From Orthonyx spaldingii (Eukaryota > Chordata > Aves > Passeriformes > Orthonychidae): 64,000 nucleotides of DNA. Of the stretch, positions 1 through 14,331 are shown piece by piece. The number at the start of each line of letters is the position of its first letter. The stretch's first letter is position 1. The position numbers and the translations under genes are program-made. Below the pieces are notes generated by a model. It saw only the letters and a list, made by a program, of their open reading frames with translations, did not search any database and was not told the DNA's origin. The stretch covers positions 2,309,370 through 2,373,369 of the forward strand of contig VZTJ01002478.1 of assembly GCA_013397795.1 (NCBI GenBank). Reading direction: 5' to 3'.

Positions 1-1704
1 TTTGAGACATCTGGCAGTATCCCACACAAGTTCTACCATTCAGGGTTTGACCTTCATTTTTTATTTGGAGATCTTAAGCAAGAATGCAATTGTGACTAAA
101 TGGTGCCAGTTGAAAGCCCAGTAATACATATATGTTGTCAGAAGAATGGGACCACATTATCCTAGATGCTATATAAAAACTCTATTGTTCCTTTTCTTAT
201 GTAAGTTCATAAATCTAAGAAAACTTGTAAATTTGCTTGCATTGGTTTTATTTATCCTGTATATTTTCATCATATGTAGTGAAAAATGGCAGCCAGAGGA
301 CATTTTTGGTCTAGGGTAAGAAAAAGATTAGAAGGAATAATTAAGCTGCCTGCAGTTGAGACAAATTCAAAGCTAAGCATTCAGTGCAGAAAATGAAAAC
401 AGAGAAAAGAAGGAGGTGGGATAGTTTCCACTGGGGAAAAAAAAAAACTGGGAAAAAAAGAGGAAAAGGATGAAACAGATGAGAATAAATAAGCCTGTGA
501 AAGGCTTAGAGGACTTAAGAAATAAAGCCTGGAGCTAGTATGAGGAATATATAAGAACACACTACATTAGTTGATTAGTGTCATTATTTCTTAAAATCTA
601 AATGGATAATATTCCATTCCACAGAGCATTTCATCTTGATACAGTTTTTTTCCCTGAGATGCTAAATTTATGCCATTTCCTTTAGACTAAACTGTAATTT
701 CACTTTTAAATGGCTTTATGATGCATAAATATCTATGCAGTGACTCCAGATAACTAATGCAGTAACACCCCTTAATCTGTCACTTTCCGGCTCTTCAGTT
801 TGGAGCTCTGTCATCAGTCATTTAGTACTGTGCTCTGCTAACCACTATTTTCCTTTTATTATGTTCTTTACCCTTGACTTATCTGACTGACATTGATTCA
901 ACTGAGGAAGATGATGAGAGCAAGGAAAATGTAACTATTCCGAAAGAGAAAGTCAAAATGCTTACACACCTACAGCTGTGTTGGCCTCATAGATGAAGCA
1001 CCTGAGATCTTTCAGAACGGAAATCTACTCAGAAAAGTTAGCTGCTAGAAAGTCAGGCTTGTCAGGCTGACAGTACTGGTAATCCCGTGCCTCCCACTGG
1101 GAGCTCCACACTCCCTGTCCTTCACGCTATAAATGCTTTTCCTGAACACTTAAATTACATGTACTTCCTAAGCTACTGCACATTTCCCCTTTGCTATATA
1201 CATTATTATCGGAAAAATTGCTTTATTTTTGATTAAACTGCTTACAGCTGCACTTCTTAGGAATGCAGCCTCAGCAGACTGGGGTTTAGCTGTACTTGGA
1301 GGTTGCAAAGAATTAATTCAGATCCCTGAATGTTTTTTAACTAAAATTTGCCACTCTTACAGTATCGATGGACATAATGTTTCAGAAAAAGCCAATGCTG
1401 TATTCAGTCCTATATGTTAGAAAGGTTATTGACAATAATGCCCAAGCTCTGCTGTCTGTAACAATCCCTACACCAGTATTGGACTTGGAGTTTACCACTA
1501 TAAACTGCAAGTGACATAGGGATTTCCTTATTTTTTGCCACAAAGCAGCTCATTTTAGTGTTATGTTTTTACTTTTACTGTCACATTTTTAAGATTCTTT
1601 CCTCAAAAATCCAGACTTATGAAAGAACATTTAAAACTAAGAATTCCTCAAAATAATGACTAAAATGTTCCTTAACATTTCTGTTGGAAATTTAGGGAAT
1701 ATTT

Positions 1705-1709
<5 letters not shown>

Positions 1710-1747
<38 letters not shown>

Positions 1748-1759
1748 ATGTATAATATG
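1710..1759. repeat. (TA)n microsatellite
   Basis: About 15 TA units to 1739, then TATG/TATA variants. Confidence 0.95.
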
Positions 1760-2544
1760 ATGCAGTTTGCTGTTCAGTATTATTACTTGCTTCTGCATGA
1801 AAAATATTTTAATTAACTCAGTTATATTGTAAATTGGCACTTGGAGAAGGTCTTTTCAGTCAGGTGGTATGAAAGGAGGCACAAATGATCCTTACTCAAG
1901 GCATTCTGCTGACCCTCACGTAATTAAAGTGCAATTAAAAAATCTAAAGATGCACAAATAATAAAGAACAATTGATTTTCCATCATCATCCTGGACCAAA
2001 AAGCAGACCTATTATAAACCTAATAACTTTAAATATGATAAAGTAAGCTGCTCTGAGTTCTTGTTTTGTGTATACTGTCTATCAAAAGTGATTAGCACAG
2101 TTGTTTATTACTGTCTAAAATAATTGAATAAATGAAGAAATGAATTATTTAAAAAGGGGAAGAAATATATAAGTGATGCCCTAAACATGGCTTTCAAAAT
2201 TTATTCCTACTCTCATCTGAAATTTAAATTACTTTCTAAGGCTGTATGGGTCACAGAGAACTTCAAAATCGTGCTATCGGGTGTCACTGAAAAATTATTA
2301 TATTTTATTATTTTCTGACTTGATAAATGTAAAAAGACCAGGAATGTTCCTGTTCAAAAATGGTTTTCCCCTATGTTTATGGAATAAAATTGGCTCCCTC
2401 TGCTGGCAGAGATAACATTTGGTAATTTAACCCTCTGAAGCTTTTGGACAATGGCACTCAAAATGAATTCTGAACTACAAACAGTGCAATGCTAGAAGAG
2501 ATTTGTAGTACACAGTGCATGAATATAGGTAGATATGCACAAAA

Positions 2545-2568
2545 TTTTTTTTTTTTTTTTTTTTTTTT
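2545..2568. repeat. Poly(T) run of 24
   Basis: Uninterrupted T tract. It could be the poly(A) tail of a reverse-oriented retroposon, but I recognise no element beside it. Confidence 0.9.
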
Positions 2569-4989
2569 ACTAAGCTATAGCCCTTACATAAATTTATTTT
2601 TTCTCTTGTAATTCAAGCAGAAAATCAAAACTCTGTTCTTTAGTTAAAATTTAGAGAAATCACTTTACATGCACCAAGTTTGCCTGTAGAAGTTAAGTAT
2701 TTTTCATACTCCATGAGTAACATAATATATTTTAGAAATACTTGATTAAAATTTGAAAAACTTAGGGAAATCTGCTTCACACTTGTGATTTGTCTTTTCC
2801 ATATCACATGTGAAATCTAAGAAATATGTCTTCCTTATTCCCCCACTGCTGTTCTATTTATTTCACCATGTATTGGCATTTTCATAATGCAGGGATAGTT
2901 TGAAGTTTTATTTGCACTGAAAAGGCAGAACCAGAAGCTGCATATTACTCCACATTGCTTTTCATTCGTGGTGGGTTCACCTTGGCTGGAAACCAGGTAC
3001 CCACCAAAGCTGCTGTCACTCCTGTCCTCAGTTGGACAAGGGAGAGAAAATATAAGAAAAGGCTTGTGGGTTGAGGTAAGAGCAAGGAGGAATCACTCAG
3101 CTGTCACCATCAGGCAAAGCAGACTTTACTCATGAAAATTAATTTAATGTATTACCAGTCAATATCAGAGTAGGCTAACGAGGAATTAAACCAAATCTTA
3201 GAAACATCTTCCCTCCACCCCTCCCTTCTTTCCAGACTTGATTCTCAATTCTCCACCTCCTCCCTGCCAGTGGTGCAGGGGCACAGGGAATGGGGGCTGT
3301 GGTCAGTCCATCACACACCGTCTCTGTTGCTCCTTCCTCCTCAGGGGAAGGACTCCTCACACTCTTCTCCAGCTCCAGTTAATCCAGTACATCATTACTA
3401 ATGGAAAGTAAGAAGGAAGCAAAGGTAACTTTTTGGTACACCAAAACTACCAGCACTGATGGAAGAAAGTACAACATGCCATGTATACATTGGTGTTTTA
3501 ATCAAGTAAGAGGGAAAAAGAATGGTATACTGGTCTGAGTAGCCTTCTTATCAATGTAATTGTTTGTATTATCGTTTTATCCAAAGAATAAAAATTCATG
3601 TTCCTAAATTAAATAATTTTATTGGGAAAACCTCCCCAACTGTCTGTGATGTAGGTTTCAAAACTGATAAGGGGTACTAATTGTGCTTTACCACAGTGTG
3701 CTCATGCATGCAGTAACGATGGACTCATTACAATATTTGTAATAAAAAAAATTCACATATCCAACATAAATTCCACAGAGAGAAATTTAAACTTTTCAAA
3801 CTTCCCACTACTATTTCCCTCCTATGAATTTTAAAGAATACATTAATTTTTGGTTCATTATTCCTAGGTCTACAGAATGAGAATTATAAACTGAATTTAT
3901 TACAAATATGAAGCTCATATGTCATAGATTGTAAGAAATGTGGTAAGACATTTTCCAAAGCATCTACTTCTCTACTGAATTACAGTTTTTACATACTTTC
4001 CAATGAAAAGCTTATCTTTTGGTATTTGGACCATATTTCTATAATTGGATTTGCTAGTGTAGATTCTTGCTGTCACTCAGAGCTCTGTTGAAATCAATTC
4101 AACTTTACAAGAATGCAAGTCCTTACATTTAGTTACAGGACTGTATGTACCATGTTTGGTTTTTTTTTCATTTTTGCAAAAACTCTTATAACTTGTACAA
4201 TGATATTCTACAAAATCCTAGTAAGTTTCTCTTAATTTTCATTTCAGATCATTAAACGGAAAGAACTACAACACCGCACATCTGACAGCTACAAAGGGTG
4301 AAATGAAGGGTACACTTTTTAGACTCTGTAAATTCTTAACAAAGCATATGAAATTTAGTAAGTGGAATTCAACTATATAGGGCAATCCAATCAGTTTAAT
4401 TATTGAGATTGCAATATTTTATTTCTAATTATAAAGCTATAATAAATTTTTAATGATTATTTATTGAATCCAAGGTTGCATTTTTAGATACATTTTCATC
4501 TTATTGCTTAACTGGAATTTTAAAAGGTACTTTATGAAAGCATACTTTCTAATGACTAATTTGGGTTGCAAATTGAATACATATTGCAGTGGAAGGAAGC
4601 CCATGTACTCCAAAGTGAATCAGTGTATGTATTATCCTAGTTACGCACACAGTGAAACCACAGTCATGTTTTCCCTTTACTAGAATTACAACTCGTGCTT
4701 AATTTCAGCTATAATGATGTCTAAGAACTATTATATAATTTTTAGTTTTGATGACCTTCTCAAAATGATGAATATGAGGCATTGTTCAGAACCAGACCAC
4801 AAGCCGACTGCTAGGGAATCACCTCGATTTACCAGCATCCATTTACTGCTTATCCTAAACTACTGACAGTTCTAAGTGTTGCCATATTCTCCAGGAGAGA
4901 ACCCAGGATATTCTATGAATTCAGCCTTGCCGTTCAGCCTGAAGGACATAATTGCTCCTTTCTCCTGCTCTGGATTGTCTGAGCCCTGC

Positions 4990-5400
4990 TGCCGTTCCTG
5001 GCACAGGACAGGATCATTTACAGGAGCATTAGTGCTCGGAAGGTCCCTGGGGGAGCAGCCGGGGCTCCCGCCAAGAGTGAGTCTCTTGGAAAGAGGCGAA
5101 GCAAACGTGGCAAAACGTGAACCTCGGGGGACTTGCTCAGGGGCAGGCGGGACAGCCGTTCATTCCAGCACAGGCTCTCCTCCGCTCCTTTTTCCTCCCG
5201 GCCGGAGGCTGCTGTGGATCCCCAGCCCGGGAGCCCGCCCACAGGGTGGCGGAGTTAGGCTGGGAAGGGAGGGCACGGGAAGCCTTCGCCACTTCGTACG
5301 GCCCGCTTGGCTCTCGCAGCATATTGCATAAAAGCTAAAGACCTGGTCGGATTTCCTGGTGAAAGAACAAGTTCAAAAGTAACCTTTTAATTTCGCGTTC
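4990..5400. promoter_or_regulatory. Isolated CpG-rich block (candidate promoter)
   Basis: The core 5035-5320 has about 21 CpG dinucleotides by my count, against a strongly CpG-poor background, with CCGGCCGG, CCCGGG and GGCGG elements. A TATA-like CATAAAAG lies at its right edge on the plus strand (5327-5334). Open frames on both strands here are probably by-products of high GC. In human the next gene downstream of PDLIM3 is CCDC110 on the same strand, so this could be its promoter, or that of a non-coding RNA. No exon of CCDC110 is recognisable in 1-5000. Confidence 0.45.
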
Positions 5401-8400
5401 AAATTAAAAAATCTGTAATACAATGATTTAGGACATGGAGACTCTCCAGAATATTTGCTGGACCAGGACTTCTCTGGCTACCAAGGCAGGAACAGGGAAG
5501 AAATCTCTCAGCAGAACTCTGGTGGCACAATCCCCAAGTTTTTGTAACATAATTGGTCGACTAGTTCAGTGGTGGGAGATTGTGAAAAAATTTGGGCTTT
5601 TTAATAATCGGTGGGACTTATTAGTGCTGATGCTAAAAGTTTACACATGTCTATAGCATCGGAAGATCATAGTTCTGCAGACTGACAGAGACATTGATAA
5701 TTGCCCATTTGATCTTCATTTTGGATGGGTAATTTGCAGTTATGTAGGTAAGAGAGTCAAGGTGGGGTCACGACTCTCAGTCCTTAAGCATGGCATAGCA
5801 GTAATACTCAAGGTTTTCAGGGTCTCTGAATAGTTCTAATGTGTTTTTGCAGAAGTACCAAGTTAGTGAAACCACTTTACACCTGTTGAGGGACAGCTGA
5901 AGAGTTTAGTGTCTGGAATTAGGCCATCAGTATTACATAACACCAACAAACATAAATCTTACATTTAGCTACTTACCAATTGCGAAATAATTTATTTTTG
6001 TTTTAGTTTTTGTGGTATCACAAGGGGAAAAACAAATTTTGGTTTATGTGTGCAATCCATAATACAGCATAAAATCTGTCGGTAAAATCTGTCCCTTGCT
6101 TACAGTTTTGGAGAATTTTGTGGATCCTATACCAAGATTAGTGACAATGTCTCCAGAGGTGTTTCTTCGGTGCTCTTCTGTCAAGTAGAATTAGAACCTT
6201 TTACTGGGAGTCGTTGATGGAAAAATTTGCCCTTGATGTCTCAGTAATGGCTTTTTAATGGTTACTGGTCTTGATCTTTGATCAGGCATCTTGGCTTGTC
6301 CTGAAGCTATGCTAGCAAATCAAGTAGGAAATTTTTCTTATATTGGGCTGTTTTGTCAAAGGTAACTTACAAAATGTTTGTTAAGTTGAAAAAACCATAC
6401 TATACCGTGAAAGGTCTGGGAGACAGCAGAAAGCTTTGTTTCCAAGGAATGCAAGAGCAAGAATGATGAACTAGTGATGCAAGAATAATTCATCATTTGA
6501 ATTGAATAAATGTTAAATTAATTTATCAGCTCCTGATATAAGCCATCCAAATTGTGGGAATTTCTCAGAATATTGCATCTTCTTTATTAATGATGATACA
6601 ACCATTAAGAACAGTGAGTTCTGCCACTACACATGGCAGGAACTGATATACACATCAAGTTAGTATTACCAGAAGTACATGTGTGAATCTCAGCCAGGGA
6701 GAGAGTTAATCCTGTGGTATACTCTCAGTTTACATACCAAATGAGGTATAAATAATGAAATTATAGATCTACCCTGAAAGAGAATGTTTACTTGTAAATT
6801 TCTTCATGGTATTTTGCTGCCTGTTTGTGCCATCATGGGGTTTGTGTGCAATGGAGACTGTTCTTAGTTTATCTGTGTTGTGATCTTCCTGGATTCCTGA
6901 ACAGTAAGTAACACCAGGAGGGACAACAAGAAAAGCCTTCTGTAGTTCTCAGCTCCTGCTTGCTGTAAATAAAGAAGATGAGCTCACTGAAAATACGACA
7001 GCTTCGTAAATAGAGAAAAGTGTTTAGTCCCAAATTTGAGACAAACAGAGAAAGGGTATGGAGGTCTTGACCTGAAAACATAATGGAAGTCTTGGCTTGA
7101 AAACAATAGGATCATTATAAAAGTCAGGTGTACATGTTTATCTGAAACAAGACCAGTACATTGCTTTGCTTAGAAATAAACTACATTGTGCACTTCATTT
7201 TCTATAAACACACATCCAGATATTGACCCATGAGAGACCCTCTGTATTTCTCCAACAAGAAAACCAATGAAAAATAACAATATTCTTTTTGGATTTCTTA
7301 TGTGAAGTACAGGAAAACTGTCTGATGAAGAAAGACTTTCCAGGAAGTTAAAAACTGCACAAAATCACAGAAAACAACAGTGGTTAATTGTCTGACAATG
7401 AAGAATTGGTTTAGCCAGTTTTAGTTTGTTCTGTGTTAGCAGTCAGCGATTATTTATGTAGCTGTCCTTCCTTCTCTCATGAGCTCTTTCCCATAATATC
7501 ATAGTTATCTGTTGTTAACAGAAGGACTCATCTAATTTGAAGCTCCATTTCAATATGCTTCTTATTAAAAAACACCCAGAAATATTCACAAGAGATGTGG
7601 AGGGAAAAGAAACTGAAAACCAAGGACAGGAGTAGACAAAATAGAGCAACACTGCATCAGGAAATTGCCAGAAATTTAGCAATAAATGAACAAAATTCAG
7701 GAAGTATTGGCAAGTAAAGTGAGGAAAGGTATAGTAAGGATTCTGAAATACAGGATTTGTTTAGTGGCATGCAGTTATCTGAGTAAAGACAAGGTAATTA
7801 GTTATAGGATTGTATTACTAATTTTGAGGAATAATGTCGTGCTTGGGGAAAAAACTCCAACCCCCCAAAAAGCCCACTTCCAAAAGGTATCAGAGTTATA
7901 TAGCAGTTTTAAACTCTAAAGAATTTTTGAAGCATTCTCAATAATTTTCAGGCTGTTGAGCAAGCTTGGAAGAGATTATACACACCACAATTCGGCCTCA
8001 ATTTTTAATGGTGATCAGAGAGTAAAAAATAGAGAAAAAGTCAAGAAGAATAAGCCTAAATTTCACTTCAGAGATGCTATTTTGGAATTTCCTAGGTAGC
8101 AGAGTGGCCCACTCGTCTCATACCCCACTGCTTGCCTTAAGAGCTGAGGGGTGCTGGCTGGATCACTTTTAAGCTGGGATTTGCTGCAGCAGGTTAGTAT
8201 GAAACCTAATGTTAAATGTTTTGGTGAAAAAAAAGTTATGGGAAGAAAGTATGTAATTGCTCATTCACTTAGGAGAAAATAATTTCTGCTTTGTGGATAA
8301 CTGAATTGGATGTAGAGGTAAAACCTGATCTTGAAAAGATGACAAAATAAATAACCTTTTTTTTTCTTTTTCTTTTTTATTTTAATAAAGAGTATCTATT

Positions 8401-11400
8401 CCTGACCTCAGGAAGAATATATAAACTGTAGAACAAATTCCAGTAAAGGAGAAAGATCAATTTCAAAATGTCTTTTGGGGTAAGTCTATGAGTTAAGGTT
8501 TTCTCTTTTTAAAAGATAGTCATTTTAAGGTGGAAGAGACATTCTCTGAAGATGAAGGTGAATTGTTTTTTCTCAAAGATATGAGGAGAATTGTCCTTTT
8601 CCTTCCTTCCTTTTTTTCCTTTCATTTTCTTTTTATAATGTTTCCAATAAGCAGATATGATTAGAAGCTAATAGTTTTAATACAATTAGAACTGGTATAT
8701 TTTTAAAAACTCCTGAATACATTCCTAACGCTTAAAATCTTGCGTAGATACCCATTTATTTTACAAAATGCTTCAACATCATCTAATGCAAAACTTTAGA
8801 AAAATGTCTGGTATCGCTCTTTCAACATGAAGGTTCAAGAAGTGCCAAGGATGACACCTGTTTTCCTTAACTGGTGTTTGACATTGAGTGTTTATTTCCT
8901 AAAAAAAGCTTTCATTAAAAAAGTCAGCAACAGTTATTTGCTAACTGGTTTTAATAAAAAAAGGAAAAAGAAAGAAAAGAAGAGCGATATATTTGGAAGC
9001 AGTCCATTGTTCTCCTAACTTGCAGTACCAGATGCCAATCTGTCCTAAGATTGCATGACTCAGGTCTTTATAGCCTCATGAATCTTCTTAGGGAAATATG
9101 GGCTAAATATGAACAGCTAATGAAATTTGTCTATGTCTGTCATTGTGATAGAAATGTTAGAATCAGCTACAGGCACAGCTATCACTTGTTGATTATTGTG
9201 AGATGATGAGTAAACATGTTCCACCAACCTTTGAACAGGTGCAAGCTTGACAGGTTTATTGAAACAGGATAGGAGTGAATATCCAAGTATGTGAGGCATT
9301 GGGATCTGACTGGGTGATCACAGAGACAAAATCCGTTAAATACTTGGAAATGTCAGTTTGGCTCTCGCACTTGAGAGGCAATGTATGAGTCAGAGCTGCC
9401 ATCAGTTTATGTAAATTGACCTCTCCAGGGATGTCTGAAGTATCAAGGGCAGAGTCATTTAAGAAATAAATTCAAAAGAGGACTCTGGTATCACCATTGT
9501 TGGCAAACTTGCCCACTTTCATGTAAGAATTGGTATGACTGTAACTATTCATCCTGTTCTATTTTACTAATAATTTTGTACTATGTATACAGCATCCTCT
9601 GTTATTGGTAAGGTAAATATAAGATTAGACACAACATTTTTGTCTGACCTTGGAATTTTGGGAAAACAGAGATTGTCCTACTTTCAGATTACTGTATTAT
9701 GTCTTGTATTGTGAGAACATGAATTTGTGCCATTTCAGCATTCAGAAGGAGGCTTTGTTTCCAGGAAATTTAATTGTCATGAAAAGCCTTTTGGCAAACA
9801 GCAGTGAGATCCAGTGCAACACTGTGTTCTGAATGCCTCAAAGGTTTTGCCTTTTTTCCCTTACATGCCACAGTAGAGCCATGATTGATTTGACAGCTTA
9901 TTATTTGCCCAGATGTTACCAGTGTAAAGCATGTTTTACTCAGTCTTTACTTCTGCCTAGAGCAGGACAATAACTGCAAAAATTTTTGCTAGCAGACATC
10001 AAAAACCCTATCTGTGTTTAGGCATGTTTTTCAAGAAAAATATTACAGGGTCTTTTAAACTTCACACTTAACAAGGTAACTTATCTCATTGGCATTTCTG
10101 TAGACTTGTAAGGAAAAACAGCGCTGTGTGTCAGTGCATAATTTCTGAAGCACTACACTTTCTGCAAGGGTGAGAGTAGCTCTAGATTCAAAAAGGGCAG
10201 TTGTTAATAAGCAATGGAGAGGAAATGTGTAGGGAAGGCCATTACCTGAGCTGGGTGGTGCATGCAGTCATAGAGAAGGACCTCTTAATGAGCCAGAGTG
10301 AGAATGGAAAAGGTTAGATGAATGATGAGTCAGAGGGGTAACAAGTAAGCATTTTTAGAATTATACTCCGGTATTAGGATTAAGAATCTTCTGAAGTTCC
10401 TGAGATTTTGCAGTCATACATTAATTTATACTCAAGCAGAAGTTTAAAGAACTAGTCCTGTTAACACAGTGCAGGATCCTTACCTAGCTTCTCTTTTTTC
10501 CAATTCATTTTTACTTATGGAAGAGAGATATTGTTATGAGCCCGCTAGTAATTGGATCAGTTGATAAAAGATCTTGCTGGTGTCTTGGTGTATGACTAGT
10601 TTTCACACTCTGTATGTTCTTTCTTTGTGCCTAGTGACTAGCTGTGCATTTTTTCTCACTTCACAGTTCTTACAGCTTTATTTCAACTTCAGTCCACTAA
10701 CCTTGTGTGAAAAAATGTTTATAAGTCATCATTCCATTTTCCCTTCCATACTGTAACTACCTTGTCTGCTTAGTCTGAATTTTAAACTGGGGGCTACGAA
10801 TTATTTTTAATTGTCAATACAGTGGCTGATACAGTTGGACCATCTCTGCTTTTGAGTGATCTTGTAATATACGCTTTTCTTGTAAGATGAGGTAAGATAG
10901 ACAGTGGAAGAATTTAATTTTGAAACAAGTATAGTTTTAACCTCCTACATCCTACTTATGTATAGTTTTGAACTGGCTTGCTGAAATAGGTGCAAGAGAC
11001 CTGGAGCAGTGAACAGAAGCTCTCTGTAAATGCGCCCATGATTTAGAAACTAGGAATATTCTTGCAGTGAAATGAAAATGAAATTGAGGGAATTTACAAA
11101 AGTAAAACAGCAGAAAGGAATGCAATTCTTGAAAAATACTAGAAAGCCAGAATAAAAGTGTCTTTAGTTAAGTGTCTCATATTTGGCAGTTTTATCCCAC
11201 TCCCAGCTTTCTTAAATGTGCAAGATACAGAAGTAAAAATGTTAGAAGTCCAAGCTGCACAAAGTAAAGGAGTGGTGAGAATTATTTTTGACACTGCTAA
11301 TTGTAATAGAAAAATTTCATTCAGAAACATGATTGCTAAATAGATGGCATTGATTTATTATTAATGCACTGAATGAGTTCTACACAAATGGAATAGTCAA

Positions 11401-11769
11401 TATATGAAAAGGATATTCTGTCTGTAAGTAGAGTGAAAGACTGTCATTCGTGCAATCATAGAGTCTCTTTGAGATTTACTTTTCCTCAGACAAAACTACC
11501 TATTCCTCTGCTTTCTGTATTTGCACAGCCTGTGAGCACCTTGTAATTACCCTGCAAAGCTGGTGCTGGAAAACTCAGGTTCCTTTCTATATGGAAATGA
11601 ACTGGATATATCTGTGCTTTGTGCCAGGAGTGTGAAGTGTTGCTACTGACACCATGCAGGTTTTGCATAAAATCAGAACATTGCTCTTTGTTATAATACA
11701 GAAACTTGCTTTTGACCTGAATGTGTAGAAACAATTTAGCTGCATGTATTAAGTGTTGTTTTTCTTCCT

Positions 11770-11806
11770 CCTTTTTTTTTTTTGTTTGGTTTGGTTTGGT
11801 TTGGTT
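11770..11806. repeat. Poly(T) plus (TTTGG)n simple repeat
   Basis: A T run, then GTTTGGTTTGGTTTGG and one more unit. On the minus strand it reads as AAACC repeats. Confidence 0.85.
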
Positions 11807-14064
11807 CTGATTTTTTTGGTTGCCATTAAACGTATTGTTCCAGTCATATCTCCTTGGAATATCTGGTCTAATTAATATTAAACTTTTTATAAACTCCTGT
11901 TTTTACAGTATAATTAAAAACTTCTCAAATCAAGAATATACTAATTTTTTAAAATCATTATACAGAGAATGACTCATCTATATAAATCTGGTTTTGAACA
12001 GTAACATGAAAAGAAAAATTGTGAAAACCTTGCAAGAGATTTTTTCCTCTCAGAATCCTGTTGGTATTTAGGGAGTATTTTGTTTTCTGAGTAAAAATAA
12101 TAATCTTTAACTATTCTACGATTTCTGTGATTTGTCACTCTAACACAGCTGTAATTTTGTCTGCCGTCTATTAAATAGTATGTCTTTAAAGTTTTATTTT
12201 GGACAACTGTCCTCTCCTGTGCCAAAGAGAGCATTTTTTTAATGGTAATGTAATATACAATCTTTCAAGACTCTCCTAAAAGCTTTACTGGTCTTTGGAT
12301 CATGCTCTGGTGTGCAGAGAGGGAGGATTAGGTAGGGTGCATGTAACTAAAAGCACTCACTGAGAATGCTAAAACAAACGTGTGCTTTACAATATATAGA
12401 AACAAAATCCTTTGTGAACTCATTGTGTAGACAACATTTTTTATCCAGCATATGCTGTGGAGGCAAAGATTGTAGTTGATGGTACTGACCATAAACTGAA
12501 GACTTGCATTTTATTTCAAAACTTCATGCATTTAGGAAAAAAGAATAATCTGCTTGTGAAGATTTCTTGTTAACAGTTTAAAAAGAAGCTATCTGAATAG
12601 CTTGCTACGGTGACAGAAGGAAAAAAGAGAAACAGAAATGGGTAAATGTGCAGTTGCTTTCAGAGATAAAATTTGCTGGATACATGCCAGCAAACATGTT
12701 TTATTTCCCAGCATTTTATTTATAAATGTATGAACCCACTAGGAAAATAATGGTCTTGTCCTTGCGAAAAAGACCCCTAAAATGGAGTTTAAATCAAGTG
12801 CATGTCTTTTGCAAGCAACTCAGATCTATGCCCAGCTGCACAGTTATTCTCTTTGATATGGTTTATAGAAATTTGAACCAGAAGTCTTGATCCAAAAGCT
12901 CTGAACTTTGAAATATCTGAAATCGGGGCCAATTTCTGAGACTGGATAAGCAGTCAGTAATTGAATTTCTGTTAAATCTTTCCTCTGTGAAACTTGCAAC
13001 CAATTCTTCAAGCTATGTGTGCTTCAAAAGGCAGTGAAACGCAGTAGGACCAGATCAGTTGGTATTGAGGACCTGGCATCTACCTTAACACATGATTCAG
13101 GCATGGTGTATTCAGCTGTAGTTTGATTCTATGGATTGAGTTCCCTTTACTGGTTGTTGTGCATTAGCAGTGCTCCTAGAGAACAATTTCTGGTTGAATT
13201 TCATCCCAAAGGAAACTGCTTTGTGCACTCTGAAGTTGTGTAATGTGAACCAAAATGCAGTCAGTGCAGTAGTGGGGGGAGTTTACTTTCAATAGCCTAC
13301 TTCTGATCTGAACAGAAGTGCTTGTCTAATTTTTTAGGTGATGAAACGTAGTTGAAAAAATGAAGGAAGTTATTTAGTTGATGGGAGCAATAAGGTTTCT
13401 TTTAACTACTTTAGAGTACTTTTTAAAATTTCAGATTGTTGACAGCACTGCATTACTTAAAAGACCAAAAGCATTTGTCTTGGAAGAATTGATTCAAAAG
13501 TACCATATAAATTAATCTCTGTATTTTCAGAAGCAATTCTTGGCTTCCTCATTTGGATTGTTGCAGTTTCATATAAGTTTTACATCTCCCAGGACAGCCC
13601 TGCTGTTTATGCAGCAGTAGCATAGCTGGGGAAAGCCTTTCAGACTTGTTGATCAACATCTGAAGAGCTGAGATGAAAAGCATGTGAGGTCACACTTCCT
13701 ACCTTTTTCTCCATCTAAAAATAAATGCCATGCCTGCCTTTGGTTTGTAATATATGTAAAAGTCTGGAAACAGCTGAGAGGCATAGCAGCATTAAGCTAC
13801 TATCCTGATTGACTGGCTACACTGTTCTGAAGGCAGAAGATAAAGTGGATAGATCTTTAGCTGGACACTTTGTGTGCCAGGAACCAATGACACCTACTGA
13901 GATAAAGAATTCGACCTTGAGGATGTAACAGAGAGAATTTGTGTATCTTCCTTTCACATTTGGAACTATATTCAGTTCTCCCAGACTGAAGCAACTGTGG
14001 GATGAGATTTCATATTTTTCTCCTCTATCAGGATCAGGATTTCAGAGTCTGCATTAACTGAAAA

Positions 14065-14331
14065 TCATGGTTTTCTTGATGTTATGTTGTTGTACAGGTT
14101 TTCATATAGGCCTATTTGCAATTTGATAGGCTTACCTTCTGGTTCTATCAAAGCCACATCCAACTTCCAACCTCTCAAAATAGCACTACATGATGATGCA
14201 ATACCACTGAACTTACCCCAGAGTTTTAGCAACAGGTCATGTTCTGTGACTTCCTTATAACCTAACAGTTCTTGTATCTGCATTTCCAAGAGTTTCCCCA
14301 CATTTACAATTGGTATGTTTGGTGTGTTCAA
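14065..14331 (-). other. 88-codon open frame of unknown nature
   Basis: Begins MNTPNIPIVNVGKLLEMQ and ends NNITSRKP. Composition is protein-like, but I recognise no family and see no promoter or splice context. Just upstream on the same strand (14372-14460), in another frame, is a short stretch resembling the end of retroviral RNase H. The whole could be a decayed retroelement, or chance. Confidence 0.2.

Larger units (their letters stand above)
1..4989. other. Intergenic, no gene recognised
   Basis: AT-rich. It contains a TA microsatellite and a 24-base T run. Open frames here are under 70 codons and match no known family. Confidence 0.7.

Noticed and set aside
4876..5331. 151-codon plus-strand frame, the longest in the window
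   Set aside because: It spans the CpG-rich block, where high GC removes stop codons on several frames of both strands. The product is low-complexity Gly/Pro/Ser/Arg with no recognised domain.
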